Positions 36,923-47,355 of a DNA stretch of 64,000 bases are shown here, in pieces (position 1 is the stretch's first letter; every line of letters starts with the position of its first letter). Source of the stretch: Calendula officinalis (lineage: Eukaryota; Streptophyta; Magnoliopsida; Asterales; Asteraceae). Made by a program: the position numbers and the translations under genes. Under the pieces are notes generated by a model, which saw nothing but the letters and a program-made list of their open reading frames with translations, made no database searches and was not told the DNA's origin. Location: contig OY970823.1 of NCBI GenBank assembly GCA_963853835.1, forward strand, positions 49,017,808 to 49,081,807, read 5' to 3'.

Positions 36923-37859
36923 TGAAGGATTTATGTGCACAATTAGTCAACCTATGATGATACATCCATGCCTACGAAACACTTAAGGGTCACACCGGTG
37001 AGTGCATGTAATACGAGCAAGTTATGCAACGATACTACGAAGAGGAATGATTCTTAATAGTCATTATGAATCAGTCAAGTATTAAGTTAAGTTTAACTTA
37101 TTACTAGATTAGTTTAACTAACTAATTAATACAAGTAGTTGTACATTTACTAGTTGAGTAAATATACAATGTGTTAATTATAGATTATCCATGATCTGAT
37201 TTAAAGCTATTAAATCATATAGTAATTGGATAATATTGTTGTGTAAATTATATAAAGGTTATTATATAATCAACTATTAAAAGTATAAATACAAGTATAT
37301 ATAATTCGTGTATATGGGTACCGAATTATTAGTGTTATTAATACTAGACATTTAATAGTTAAGTGCAACAATAATAAACTAGTTAAATTATAAGGGATGG
37401 AAGTGTAAAAGGATAAGTTTAATTAAGAGATTAATCTTGATTAAACTAGAAGGTCCCTAAGTGAAAGTCCATCTATTATAAATAGAGGGCTTAGGTATCA
37501 CTTATTAGGTTACACCTTAAGAAGCCGAATCCCTTCCCTCCTTTACTCCATTCGGTCGAACCAATAACACCATCACTTGGTGTTCTTCGTTCTTCGTGTT
37601 CTTCATTCGTTCTTCGTGTTCTTCAAGTCTTGAAGATCCAAGTTCGTTGCAAGTGATCATCTAGAGGATCGTTCGTCGTGTTCATCATCAGTGGACTTAT
37701 CTTAAGCATTAACCTAAGGTTTGATTCATGGAACACTCTTTCCTCCTTCTCCTCTTGTTCAAAATCGAACCAAGAACCCTAGGGTTCTTGGTAGTAGTCG
37801 ACGAACACACACAAGTATGTGTGTGTGTTCGAGTTCTTCGTACAAGGTTTCTTTCTTGT
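36923..37859 (+). repeat. Left LTR, truncated at its 3' end
   Basis: Colinear with 40563-41495. It carries an 11-base-arm perfect palindrome (CCAAGAACCCT and its complement) at 37770-37791, a GAACACACAC/GTGTGTGTTC hairpin just after it, and a GTTCTTC-rich block at 37576-37625. Confidence 0.88.
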
Positions 37860-38108
37860 TCTTAGTGCTAAATGGTAAAGGTGTCAAACAAAAGGTCAAG
37901 AAGGTTATGCCTAACACTGCGAGGACCGAGAACCGGTGCTTCAAGTGTGGTGAGGCTGGGAATTGGAAAAGGAATTGTCCAAAGGGTGCAAGTGGTAGTG
38001 GAGGAAACGCAAGTTCCTCAGGTAACACAACCACACTTCTTAATCACTTTAAGATACTTGTAAAGTACATACGAGTAATCTAACTTTTGAAATCATTTAT
38101 TGCAGGAG
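37860..38108 (+). pseudogene. Copia-type gag remnant with altered CCHC knuckle and possible intron
   Basis: In the frame of the open run 37721-38083 the text reads GKGVKQKVKKVMPNTARTEN and then CFKCGEAGNWKRNC. The spacing is that of a C-x2-C-x4-H-x4-C knuckle, but asparagine replaces histidine. The frame ends at 38083. A good donor (CAG/GTAACA at 38022) and acceptor (TTATTGCAG at 38105) bracket 84 bases; joining them would keep the frame for five more codons before a stop. Lysine-rich sequence before the knuckle is normal for gag. Confidence 0.5.
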
Positions 38109-40562
38109 GAGATGGAAAGTGATAGTGACCGGCATGAGATGGTGATGATCCCACGAGCACCAAGTTTTATAATTCAGTATTTTTGTGGATTCGTTTTAAA
38201 CAATTTTACTTTATTGTTTGGATAATTTTATTTTTGTTAAAACAAGTTTTATTTTTGGTTTTAATTAATTTTCGGATCCTTGGTTAAATTATATTGTGTG
38301 CATGTGTGATAATTACACTAGTCAAGGTTTATGACTAGATTGTAAGTCAAGGTTTTGATTTACTTAATATTTCATGTTATATACTTGTTTGATTGTTGTA
38401 TAAATGATGTCTTGATAGCTCAAGGTATTTAGATGCTAGTAATTAGAAAGTTTTTCTAATGAAAGTATTTAAGAGTTTTATGGAAGCATAAGGTTCAAGA
38501 GTTATTGAACTTAGTTAAAACATCTTAAGTAATAGTCATTACTTATGATAGAAAGTTTTAAAGTATTAGTGTTAATATAGTATGATTATATTAGATATAA
38601 TCAAGATAGACTTTAAAGAGTATTATTACAAGTCTTTTATACTTGTAATAAAGGAATTTAATGAAGTCATAATTCCCTAATAGGAATAATTGGATATTCG
38701 TAAAATCCAAGTGAAATGACTTAGACATTAAATGAACTCTTAAAATGGACAAACTATATTAAAGTATTTAAGAATTAAAAGGTATTATTGCAAGTCTTTT
38801 ATACTTGTAATAAATACAATATTTAATCAAGTCATAATTCCCTAATAGGAATAATGGATATTTGAGAAATCCAAGAAATGACTTTGGCATTAAATAAAAT
38901 TCTTAAAGAATACTAATACATTTAAGAATTGGAAGTATCGTTTCAAGTGTTTTATACTTGTTAGATACAGTAATCAATAAAGGTCATGATTTCCTAAACA
39001 GGAATGTTGGATATTCGCAAATCCAAAGGATGATCTTAACTATTGATAGAATTCTTAAAAGATTAAACTACAAGTTATTGAATAGGTCAAAGTAGTAGTT
39101 TAAGTGATGCTTAAGTTCCATAAAAGATAGTGGGAGCTATGACTAACATAATTCATTAAAGGCATTAATGGATTTAGTAAGTTAGTAAGACATTAACAAG
39201 GTTTTACCAAGTCGTTAGCCAAAGATTTAAGAGAAATAATAATGATCGTTAATTAGATTATTGCAAACCTAATAGCGTGATCACAAGTCTTGTGATTAAT
39301 TATTGCATATCTAATAGGTTTTTCACACTCCAGTGGATAACATAGTCATTAAAGGAAATTTCTTTAACTAGTAAGAATATCTACAAATCAAGTAACTAAA
39401 AGAGGCTTTAGTTACAAGGATGATTCTATGAATTCAAGAAACTAAGGAGTTAATTTCCAATCCTCCTATGTTTGCCGAAATACATAAAAGGCAAGACTAG
39501 AATATGTTCTAAATATTGCATGAACAATATCTAGCAAAGACAAAAGAAACAGTATTCCTAAATACTCGTCTTGTGTCTTTAGTTTAATAGAAATGATTGG
39601 TTTAGTGATAAAGTTACAATTAAAATTGTAAGAATCATTAAGTAATCAACACGAACAAAAGGAATAAGTAATGATCCAGTAATAATTCAGTATTTATGTC
39701 CAGTGAGGAATTATACATGAGTTAGTATCATTTTTATTCAGACATTGTATGTTTTACATCATCCATGAATAAAAGTCTATTTATTCAAAAAGATATAAAT
39801 CCGTGACTACTCGTCTTGGTGGGAAACTTGATGGGACGTTAACGTCATCGCGGTATTTGGTGGTAGATTCGAAGCTCTTCGAAGATAGCTACACAAGTTT
39901 TGTGTAAACCAAATATCGGTGATATTCTGTTAGAGGCTCAACGAATATTGGATTGACCACCGTGACAATACTTCGTGGTTGAAAAGTTCAAAAGTATTGT
40001 TTACTAGGATTGTCCTTAAGCCTGAGGTATTTGGTTTAGGATACAATGACTAATGTGCTTTGGTTCAACTTAGACAATTCTGAAATATGTTTGTCATACG
40101 AGGCGATACTGGGTACAAAGGAAGTTGTATTTTAAATCGAAATATCACAAGATGGTAATTGCACCTCCTCTTTAAAAGAGATATTTATAGGTCCTTTGAC
40201 ATGATGAGAAACTGACAAGTGCACGGCCGTGCCCAAACGAACTGATCTGTTCTTTGTCGTTTATCAGAGCAGTTTAAATCAAGAAGTCATAAAATGATTT
40301 CGAATACAGGAGTTGATAATTTCTACCATGCTCGTATTCGTTATCACAAATATCGTGCTGCAAGTGATAAGCCTAACAACGTTATCCAAGAAGTAAAGAC
40401 AGTGTGTTCTTTATTAGGAGACGCTATTAAGAGTTTTTCATAAAACTATACAAGGGTTACATAAGCTGTTTTTATGGGATTGATTACCTACATGCCCATC
40501 TAGAAGGCCACTGTAGCTCGTATCATTAAGATAAAGGTTACAAACTTGCACAAGTGGGAGTC
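38109..40562 (+). other. Internal noncoding region built of serial perfect hairpins
   Basis: No coding frame is seen. Perfect stems follow one another. Examples are 38442-38460 (8 bp), 38526-38545 (8), 38623-38651 (11, TTATTACAAGT arm), 39280-39296 (8), 39392-39415 (9, GTAACTAAA arm), 39614-39631 (8), 39732-39774 (9) and 39965-40000 (9). At 39854-39915 a 7-bp outer stem encloses two 6-bp hairpins. Three diverged units of about 155 bp lie at 38625-39060. Confidence 0.75.
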
Positions 40563-41704
40563 TGAAGGATTTATGTGCACAGTTAGTCAACCTATGATGA
40601 TACATCCATGCCTACGAAACACTTAAGGGTCACACCGGTGAGTGCATGTAATACGAGCAAGTTATGCAACGATACTACGAAGAGGAATGATTCATAATAG
40701 TCATTATTAATCAGTCAAGTATTAAGTTAAGTTTAACTTATTAGTAGATTAGTTTAACTAACTAATTAATACAAGTAGTTGTACATTTACTAATTGAGTA
40801 CATATACAATGTGTTAATTATAGATTATCCATGACATGATTTAAAGCTATTAAATCATATAGTAATTGGATAATATTGTTGTGTAAATTACATAAAGGTT
40901 ATTATATAATCAACTATTAAAAGTATAAATACAAGTATATATAATTCGTGTATATACCGAATTATTAGTGTATTAATACTAGACATTTAATAGTTAAGTG
41001 CAACAATAATAAACTAGTTAAACTATAAGGGATGGAAGTGTAAAAGGATAAGTTTAATTAAGAGATTAATCTTGATTAAACTAGAAGGGCCCTAAGTGAA
41101 AGTCCATCTATTATAAATAGAGGGCTTAGGTATCACTTATTAGGTTACACCTTAAGAAGCCGAATCCCTTCCCTCCTTTACTCCATTCGGCCGAACCAAG
41201 AACACCATCACTTGGTGTCCTTCGTTCTTCGTATTCTTCATTCGTTCTTCGTGTTCTTCAAGTCTTGAAGATCCAAGTTCGTTGCAAGTGATCATCTAGA
41301 GGATCGTTCGTCGTGTTCATCATCAGTGGACTTATCTTAAGCATTAACCTAAGGTTTGATTCATGGAACAGTCTTTCCTCCTTCTCCTCTTGTTCGAAGT
41401 CGAACCAAGAACCCTAGGGTTCTTGGTAGTAGTCGACGAACACACACAAGTATGTGTGTGTCTTCGAGTTCTTCGTACAAGGTTTCTTTCTTGTTAACCT
41501 AATCTAGATTTCCAACATCCCAATCCTTTAGGGTTTAAGGATTAGGTTTAATCCCAGTTCCGCATTTAGGGATTAAATCAGCTAGTTGGTTTTAACCGGT
41601 CAAGAACAAGTTCATGTTCTTGGTCAGTCATGGTTCGAACCAAGTATACTAGGAGGTCGATCATATGGGTCGATTAGTCGCATGGTGCGTAGTGAAACCC
41701 TTCA
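40563..41704 (+). repeat. Right LTR, complete
   Basis: TGAAGGATTTATGTGC start, ACCCTTCA end. Besides the palindrome at 41405-41426 it has hairpins with arms CAAGAACA/TGTTCTTG and TGGTTCGAACCA near its end. Confidence 0.9.
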
Positions 41705-41808
41705 AAAAGATAGAATGATAAATATTTTGTTTGAGTTTTGTGATATTAAAGTTGAAGTTTGTATAAAAACTATGAGTTATGGTGGTATTTATAGGTAAAA
41801 ATGGTATA

Positions 41809-42090
41809 CTACCTATGTGTTATAATAAGTGATACATTTGGAGTTTTACGATTTTTTAGACAAAAGATTAAAGTTGTGACTAAAATATATTAAAGTATAT
41901 AGTTAGTGGAAGTTGGGTCTCACTTTATTTGAATACAGTGATATTAATAAGTTTTAAAGTAAAAGTAAGGGTATAATGACATTTTCACTTTATTAAAGTA
42001 GTTATTAGTGGAATATGGATCTTATTTTTTTACCAAATAAGGTAACTTTTGAAGTATATCATTTATTATGAAATATCACTTATACGGAGG
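41809..42090. mobile_element. Stowaway MITE, diverged
   Basis: CTACCTATGTGTTATAATAAG at the left and CACTTATACGGAGG at the right are inverted relatives. TA flanks both ends. Confidence 0.75.
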
Positions 42091-42150
42091 TATTATGTGA
42101 AATGAATGAGTATATTAAAAATATAAGTTTATATAAAATGAGAAGTTGTA

Positions 42151-42462
42151 CTTCCTCCGTATCAAAATAAGTGACACAAATTGGCTTACACGTTTTTTGA
42201 GGTAAAAGATTAAAGTAGATGTTAAAATAGATTAAAGTACATAGTTAATGGAGAATGGACCCCACTTTTCTTGAATAAAGTGATATTAATGAGTTTTAAA
42301 AGTAAAAGTAAGGGTATAAGGGTAATTTCACTTTATTAAAGTGGATAGTTAGTGGGTATGGGTCCCACTATTTTTACCAAATAAGGAAATTTTCAAAGTG
42401 TGTCACTTATTTTGATACACCTTAAAATGGAAAGTGTGTCACTTATTTTGATACGGATGAAG
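42151..42462. mobile_element. Stowaway MITE
   Basis: The TIR CTTCCTCCGTATCAAAATAAG and its complement end are flanked by TA (42149-42150, 42463-42464). Same family as 9604-9917. It lies downstream of the glutaredoxin-like gene. Confidence 0.9.
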
Positions 42463-42851
42463 TATAAAAAATGTTAGAAGTTTAAGGCTTTATAGGTAAT
42501 AAAATGGTAGTGAAAATATTAAAAATAGAAGGCCCCCGTTATTTTAACAAAGTCCAAGAAGTGGCCCATCTCATCTCTTATCGTGAGGCGTACATCTTTC
42601 TTTGGGGTTGGGGCATGAGACACCCACTCATGGATGCCCTCGCGGATCCACTAAAACTAGCGTTTTAACTCGTTTCATTATCCACCTACTAGTGAGTAAA
42701 TGAGTCGATATTGCATACCCGAAAATATAATATACATATACCATTAGAATTTAGAACAGAAGTTACAAATTAAAACCACTACAAATATTATGCTAAACCT
42801 AAACCTATAAACGACATCTGTATCCAGAAACAACAGGATATGATTGGTAGA
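42463..42851. other. 3' flank of the glutaredoxin-like gene
   Basis: No feature recognised. The first 100 to 150 bases next to 42852 are probably its 3' UTR. Confidence 0.4.
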
Positions 42852-43856
42852 TCAGCTACAAATTGGGCAATGAACAAGTCCATTCTCATTACAATCACCG
42901 CAACGGACCACCACCCTTTTCCGTCGTTCACCGCCACCATCCTCCTCTAAAACCACCACCATCTTACAACTCCCGTTACACTTGAAACATGGCAAGAATC
43001 TAACACCACCACATCCTTCACACACATACCCACCTCTCGATTTTGGCAAACCTTCGAGCAAATGACCCAAACGCCCTTCTTCCATTGCTCTCACCACCGC
43101 ATCGGCTCCACCAATGTATCTACCCTTCACAAACACCCTCGGTGGCACCAACTCGGTGCTATCTTTCCCTTTCATTAACTCTCTTAATTCTTCCCGGAAA
43201 CCTAAATCCATGGATATGTCTCTCTCACAAACAAACACCCCGTGTCCCTCCAACACCGCCCTCGCGACATTACACGCCTCAAATGTCTTGCGCACACCTC
43301 GTAGTGTGGTAGTGTACACCACCACCTTGTTTTCGCCTTTTGGCGGGCAAAGATTTTCAAAATCGTCTAGCGAAAACGGTTTAGGGGTTATGGGTTTGAA
43401 GAGGATCGGGTTTTTAAAATCATGATTTAGATTTTCTTGAAAGATGACATTTCTATGATCAAGATTTGAGGTTTCTTGAAAGATCGCATTTTTATGATCA
43501 AGATTTGAGGTTTCTTGAAAGATCACGTTTTTATGATCAAGATTTGAGGTTTCTTGAAAGATTGGGTTTTTGTTGTGGTAAAGGCGGAAGCTTTCGATGG
43601 TGGAATCAAGACCCGCCATGAGTTCCCAAGAGTTGATGACTTCGGGTGGTGGTTCGGGCCTAGGTTCAGACCTTGGTTCGGACACTGGTTTGGGAAAGAT
43701 TGAGACGGTGGTTCGGGATTTGGAGGACAATGGGTCGAGTGTCAAGAGACCATAAGTGGTGGAGGTGAGAGAGACGATGTGGTGACCCAAACCAGAGCTG
43801 CCAATCTTGGTGAAATCTTCATCATGGTTCAGTAGATGTGATGATGCACAACCCAT
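42852..43856 (-). CDS. Plant glutaredoxin-family protein with C-terminal CxxC zinc-ribbon-like region
   Basis: A single open frame of 334 residues. It begins MGCASS, a consensus for N-myristoylation, so membrane attachment is likely. Residues about 55-75 are Pro/Glu-rich, followed by INSWELMAGLD, a motif common in this family. Residues 95-145 hold a 13-residue unit (NLDHKNVIFQETS) repeated about four times. The glutaredoxin fold spans about 174-275 (VVVYTTTLRGVRKTFEAC, FVCERDISMD, PPRVFVKGRYIGGAD). The usual CxxC site is replaced by LRGV, so classical oxidoreductase activity is doubtful. Four CxxC motifs (CEGC, CFKC, CGDC, CPIC) close the protein. Homologues resemble Arabidopsis At5g39865-type proteins of unclear function. 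Confidence 0.92.
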   Translation of the reverse strand: MGCASSHLLNHDEDFTKIGSSGLGHHIVSLTSTTYGLLTLDPLSSKSRTTVSIFPKPVSEPRSEPRPEPPPEVINSWELMAGLDSTIESFRLYHNKNPIFQETSNLDHKNVIFQETSNLDHKNAIFQETSNLDHRNVIFQENLNHDFKNPILFKPITPKPFSLDDFENLCPPKGENKVVVYTTTLRGVRKTFEACNVARAVLEGHGVFVCERDISMDLGFREELRELMKGKDSTELVPPRVFVKGRYIGGADAVVRAMEEGRLGHLLEGLPKSRGGYVCEGCGGVRFLPCFKCNGSCKMVVVLEEDGGGERRKRVVVRCGDCNENGLVHCPICS

Positions 43857-43927
43857 TTGAAATGTTTCAGAAATCTACTTTTGTGTGGTTGAAGATGAAT
43901 GGGGATTTAAAAGATGGAAATAAAGTG

Positions 43928-43936
43928 TTTATAAAC
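43928..43936 (-). promoter_or_regulatory. Probable TATA box of the glutaredoxin-like gene
   Basis: On the minus strand GTTTATAAA lies 72 bases before the ATG at 43856. Confidence 0.4.
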
Positions 43937-43939
43937 TGT

Positions 43940-45047
43940 AATTTCAATTTCAAATCTGGATTATGGGATGGTTTTAGCGCCCATTTTTAGTTTCGAATCA
44001 AATTATTAAAGTGTACTATGCATGCTTTCGGTTTTGAATCAAATGTCTTTCGATAAAGCCAAAAAAGATGATCTAGCTGGCATCCAAGCCCAAAATTCAC
44101 CAATCAAACGTCATATATCATATATGCATCAAATAACACCAATAAAATTTATATTCATAACTTAAATTTACTTAATTATGTTGTTCTACTAACTTTGTTA
44201 TGATATATTTAATTTTTCAACCCACGGCAGACAATATGATTAACTGGTATTGAGTCAAATTATGGACCTACAAAACGATTTGATGGCTAGCAATATCATT
44301 CTCCCTAACATGTTTAATAAAAGAATAGGTAACGGAAATGACATAAAAATTTTGTTGGATAATTGAGTTGGTAAGATTTTAGATGTCTTTTTGCTTTAGA
44401 CTCTAATCCCCTATGTACTTGTGAGAGAAAAAAATTGTGGTCAAAATAATATTAACTCCCTTGTTGATGGAAATTTTTGTAATACAGTGTCTTAGTTCAA
44501 CAATGGGGATATAACTCTTGCATGGTAACTCTTGCATCTACAACAATGAATCCATGCACTCAGCCCATCTCATTGTTGGCCCAATCCAACTGTCAATTAA
44601 TATTGATAGCATGCATTCGGCCCATCATTAAGATAGAAGGCATAACAATCAATCGGCCCACCAGAGTAATGTGCACCATAGCTAGAGAGCTTTGGAATGC
44701 TATACTTCATTAGTGGAACCTTCAAACCACAATTTCAAATACAATTAAGGCTCTCAGTCTTGTCGGCTCCCTCTACTTGTCAAGAAGAAACAAAACCCTC
44801 TTTAGGTGGTTATTCTCTCAATTCTTTGAATGTTGTGACGCTTTAGTAATGAGATGACCTTTCAGTCAAAATCTTCGAACCAAAACACTTTAGGAGATGA
44901 TGTGAAATTTCTTTCTTTTCTCTGGATTTCAAAAAAGGGAGGAAATATTCTTGTAATTGGCAAGACTCGTGTTGTAATCCCCTTCTAGATTAGTAATTTT
45001 GTAATTGCTTTCTTATTCTAGCTCCTTGCTAGAATTCTTTTATAATA
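43940..45047. other. Intergenic, nothing recognised
   Basis: Upstream sequence of the glutaredoxin-like gene, then AT-rich DNA. A moderately GC-rich part at 44520-45000 looks repeat-derived but I cannot place it. Confidence 0.35.
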
Positions 45048-45850
45048 CTCCCTCTGTCCCATAAAAAAAATTTGCATTTCTCCTTAAACTTTTACCCCAC
45101 AAAAAAATATTCATTTCTCAGATTTGATGGTTCCACATAATAAATATACTATTATTACTAAGGATCCCACCACTAAGAGCATCCCTAATGGTTAACCTCA
45201 CAAAAGCTTATTACTTTTGCCACATCAACATTCCACTAACCAAAAAGCAATTACTAAATAACATCTCCAATGATTAACCTTTTCAAAAGCTTTTTCTTTA
45301 ATAATATTTCTAATTTACATTTATCTATCTTAAATGTTTCATAAATATCCCCTATATATAAATTAACAATTTTTTTGACATCTTATAAAACTTAATATTT
45401 TTTAGAAATATTTCATACAAAAATATTATAACAATCGACAACAATATTTAAATAGATAGAAACATTACATTACAAATATTAAAAAAAGTAAAGAATTTAT
45501 ATATAATAATATATCTAAGGTTTAATATGAAATGATATTAAATATTGAGGGATTAAAAAAGACAAACATAAATAATACATTAAAAGGTTAGTAGGAAAAA
45601 AAATCATTGCAAAAAGCTTTTAAAAAGGCTACATATTCTAATGGTAAAAAGTCTTTCAAAAACTTATATGAATAGTAAAAAGCTTTTAAAAAAGCTATCA
45701 TTGGAGATGCTCTAATATCCACTAACTATTTTTCTCTTTCCAAACCAATCTTATATTTTAATCAAAATAATTACCAATGATCACACCACTAACTATCACC
45801 TAAAAACTTATGTTAATGAGATGTTGAGAATTTTTTTGTGGGACAAAGGG
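45048..45850. mobile_element. Stowaway MITE split by a Tourist-like MITE
   Basis: CTCCCTCTGTCCCATAAA at the left and TTGTGGGACAAAGGG at the right, with TA on both sides. The middle is interrupted by the element at 45177-45712. Confidence 0.8.
45177..45712. mobile_element. Tourist-like (PIF/Harbinger) MITE
   Basis: GAGCATCCCTAATGG at the left and CATTGGAGATGCTC at the right form the TIR. TAA flanks both ends (45174-45176, 45713-45715). AAGCTTTT words recur inside. Same family as 53896-54376. Confidence 0.82.
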
Positions 45851-45852
45851 TA

Positions 45853-46440
45853 ATATGAAAAAAAAGTTTCATATTGTAAAATCAACATGTTGATATATAG
45901 ATATCATCTCCCATTTTATATACCAGATTTCCTTTTCTTTATTTACAAGGTTATGCAAAAGGACTAAACAAATAAATTCCGATACATAAAAAGACAATAG
46001 TCAGAAGATAATAATATAAGAGAGGTCCACCGTTGAATTAAGGTAAAAGTGAAGCATGTGGTGATGGGTCCTTAAATTATCATATTTATTTTAAAAAAGA
46101 TATTCGTTATGAGGATTGTTGTGATAGAACATATTTCATGATATACATTAACTGTTATTATGATATTTTTCGAACCTTCCACTTATCGATAGCCTCTAAA
46201 AAAATATTGGAAAGCCATTGTTACATCACTATTTCAAAAGAATCTATTTTACATATACAATTAACACCCATCAATATCACAAATACTACCAAATCTCTCA
46301 AAACACATAAAACAATCACGCCCTTTTACTCAAATTTCTGAATTATTATTACTTAATCACCCCAAATTAACCACATCAATAGTCATTATAAGAAGAAGAA
46401 AAAAATAACATAATAAGGTATGTAAATGCCCATGAGCAAC
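45853..46440. other. Intergenic, AT-rich
   Basis: Between the MITE and the stop codon of the BRANCHLESS TRICHOME-like gene. The part nearest 46440 is its 3' flank. No other feature recognised. Confidence 0.35.
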
Positions 46441-47355
46441 TTAGCTCATAATAAGATTGTTGGATTGGATTTGTGTCTTCTGTTTCAATAGTATCATGAG
46501 TTGAGCCTTTTGACACTCCAATTTCGTACCGAAATTCCTACTTCTCAACCCGATTGCTTTCACAACCCGTGGGAACTCCACGAACCCGCGGATCCCACGT
46601 TTTATGTGAGGATTTTCGGGTTCTAATGACACCTTTCTACCATGCAGTTTTAGCGAATTCCTGGATATAATATTGCGGTTTTTGGGCTCTTCTTCTTCTT
46701 GATCAATATCATGCTTGTAGGCCATTTTGGTATTTTCTAATTCTGAAATTTTTTCTTCTAACATGATCTTAGCATCGCTAAGCTTCATTTGAACCCTTTC
46801 TTCTCTCAAAACTTCGGCCACACGTAACATCTTTCTTTCTTCTTCCATGTCTATCTTCAACCTACTCATTTCCGACTTACTCGAGGTTAACTCAACCGCA
46901 AGTTCTTCGCATACTTTCTCCAATGCTTCTCTTTCTTTCCTCTCTCCCAACACTTGTTTGGTCAACTTCTTAGTCAAAGACTCGGCCTTTTTCCGTGCTT
47001 TGCATTCGTATTCAAGTTGTGCTTTGAGCTCCATGATCTGGGCTCGAGCAGTCTCGAGCTCAGAATCCATGAATGGCTTGATGAAGGTAAGATCCCAGAA
47101 GGAATGAGCAATCTTGCGAGTTGAAACCGGTAAGCGAAGAAGATGAAGTTGCTTGTTATTCTCTTGTTCTTGATGTTGATCTTGTTCTTGATCTTGTTTT
47201 ATGTTTTCTTGATTTTGATGATAGTTTTGAGGACAACTATAGAATGGATTTTCGTATAATTTCCAGGTTGGGGTAAGGGTGGAGAAAGAATGACTTTTGT
47301 CAAGAAAATTGGTTGTTCTTGTATTGATCATTATCATCATCTTCTCTAGCATCAA
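46441..47355 (-). CDS. BRANCHLESS TRICHOME-like coiled-coil protein
   Basis: An uninterrupted frame of 304 residues. After a variable Gln-rich N-terminus comes WKLYENPFY, then the conserved LPVSTRKIAHSFWDLTFIKPFM at about 80-101. A long coiled coil follows (about 103-225: ELETARAQIMELKAQLEYE...LRVAEVLREERVQMKL...EEKISELE). The C-terminus has GFVEFPRVVKAIG and KLECQKAQLMILLKQK, which I recall as marks of the BLT (At1g64690) family. Arabidopsis BLT acts in trichome branching and endoreduplication and has no catalytic domain. The start could be a later Met, since the first ten residues are Met-rich and unusual. A TATA-like ATATATT lies at about 47410 on the minus strand. Confidence 0.8.
   Translation of the reverse strand: MMLEKMMIMINTRTTNFLDKSHSFSTLTPTWKLYENPFYSCPQNYHQNQENIKQDQEQDQHQEQENNKQLHLLRLPVSTRKIAHSFWDLTFIKPFMDSELETARAQIMELKAQLEYECKARKKAESLTKKLTKQVLGERKEREALEKVCEELAVELTSSKSEMSRLKIDMEEERKMLRVAEVLREERVQMKLSDAKIMLEEKISELENTKMAYKHDIDQEEEEPKNRNIISRNSLKLHGRKVSLEPENPHIKRGIRGFVEFPRVVKAIGLRSRNFGTKLECQKAQLMILLKQKTQIQSNNLIMS

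Larger units (their letters stand above)
36923..41704 (+). mobile_element. Pol-less LTR retroelement with hairpin-rich interior
   Basis: AAAAG flanks both sides (36918-36922, 41705-41709). The right LTR (40563-41704, TGAAGGA...CCCTTCA, 1142 bp) is complete, and CAAGTGGGAG before it is a polypurine tract. The left LTR (36923-37859) matches it but stops about 200 bp short and passes straight into a gag remnant, so a deletion removed the LTR end, the primer site and most of gag. Apart from one CCHC knuckle nothing is coding. A solo LTR of the same family lies at 11949-13075. Confidence 0.88.
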
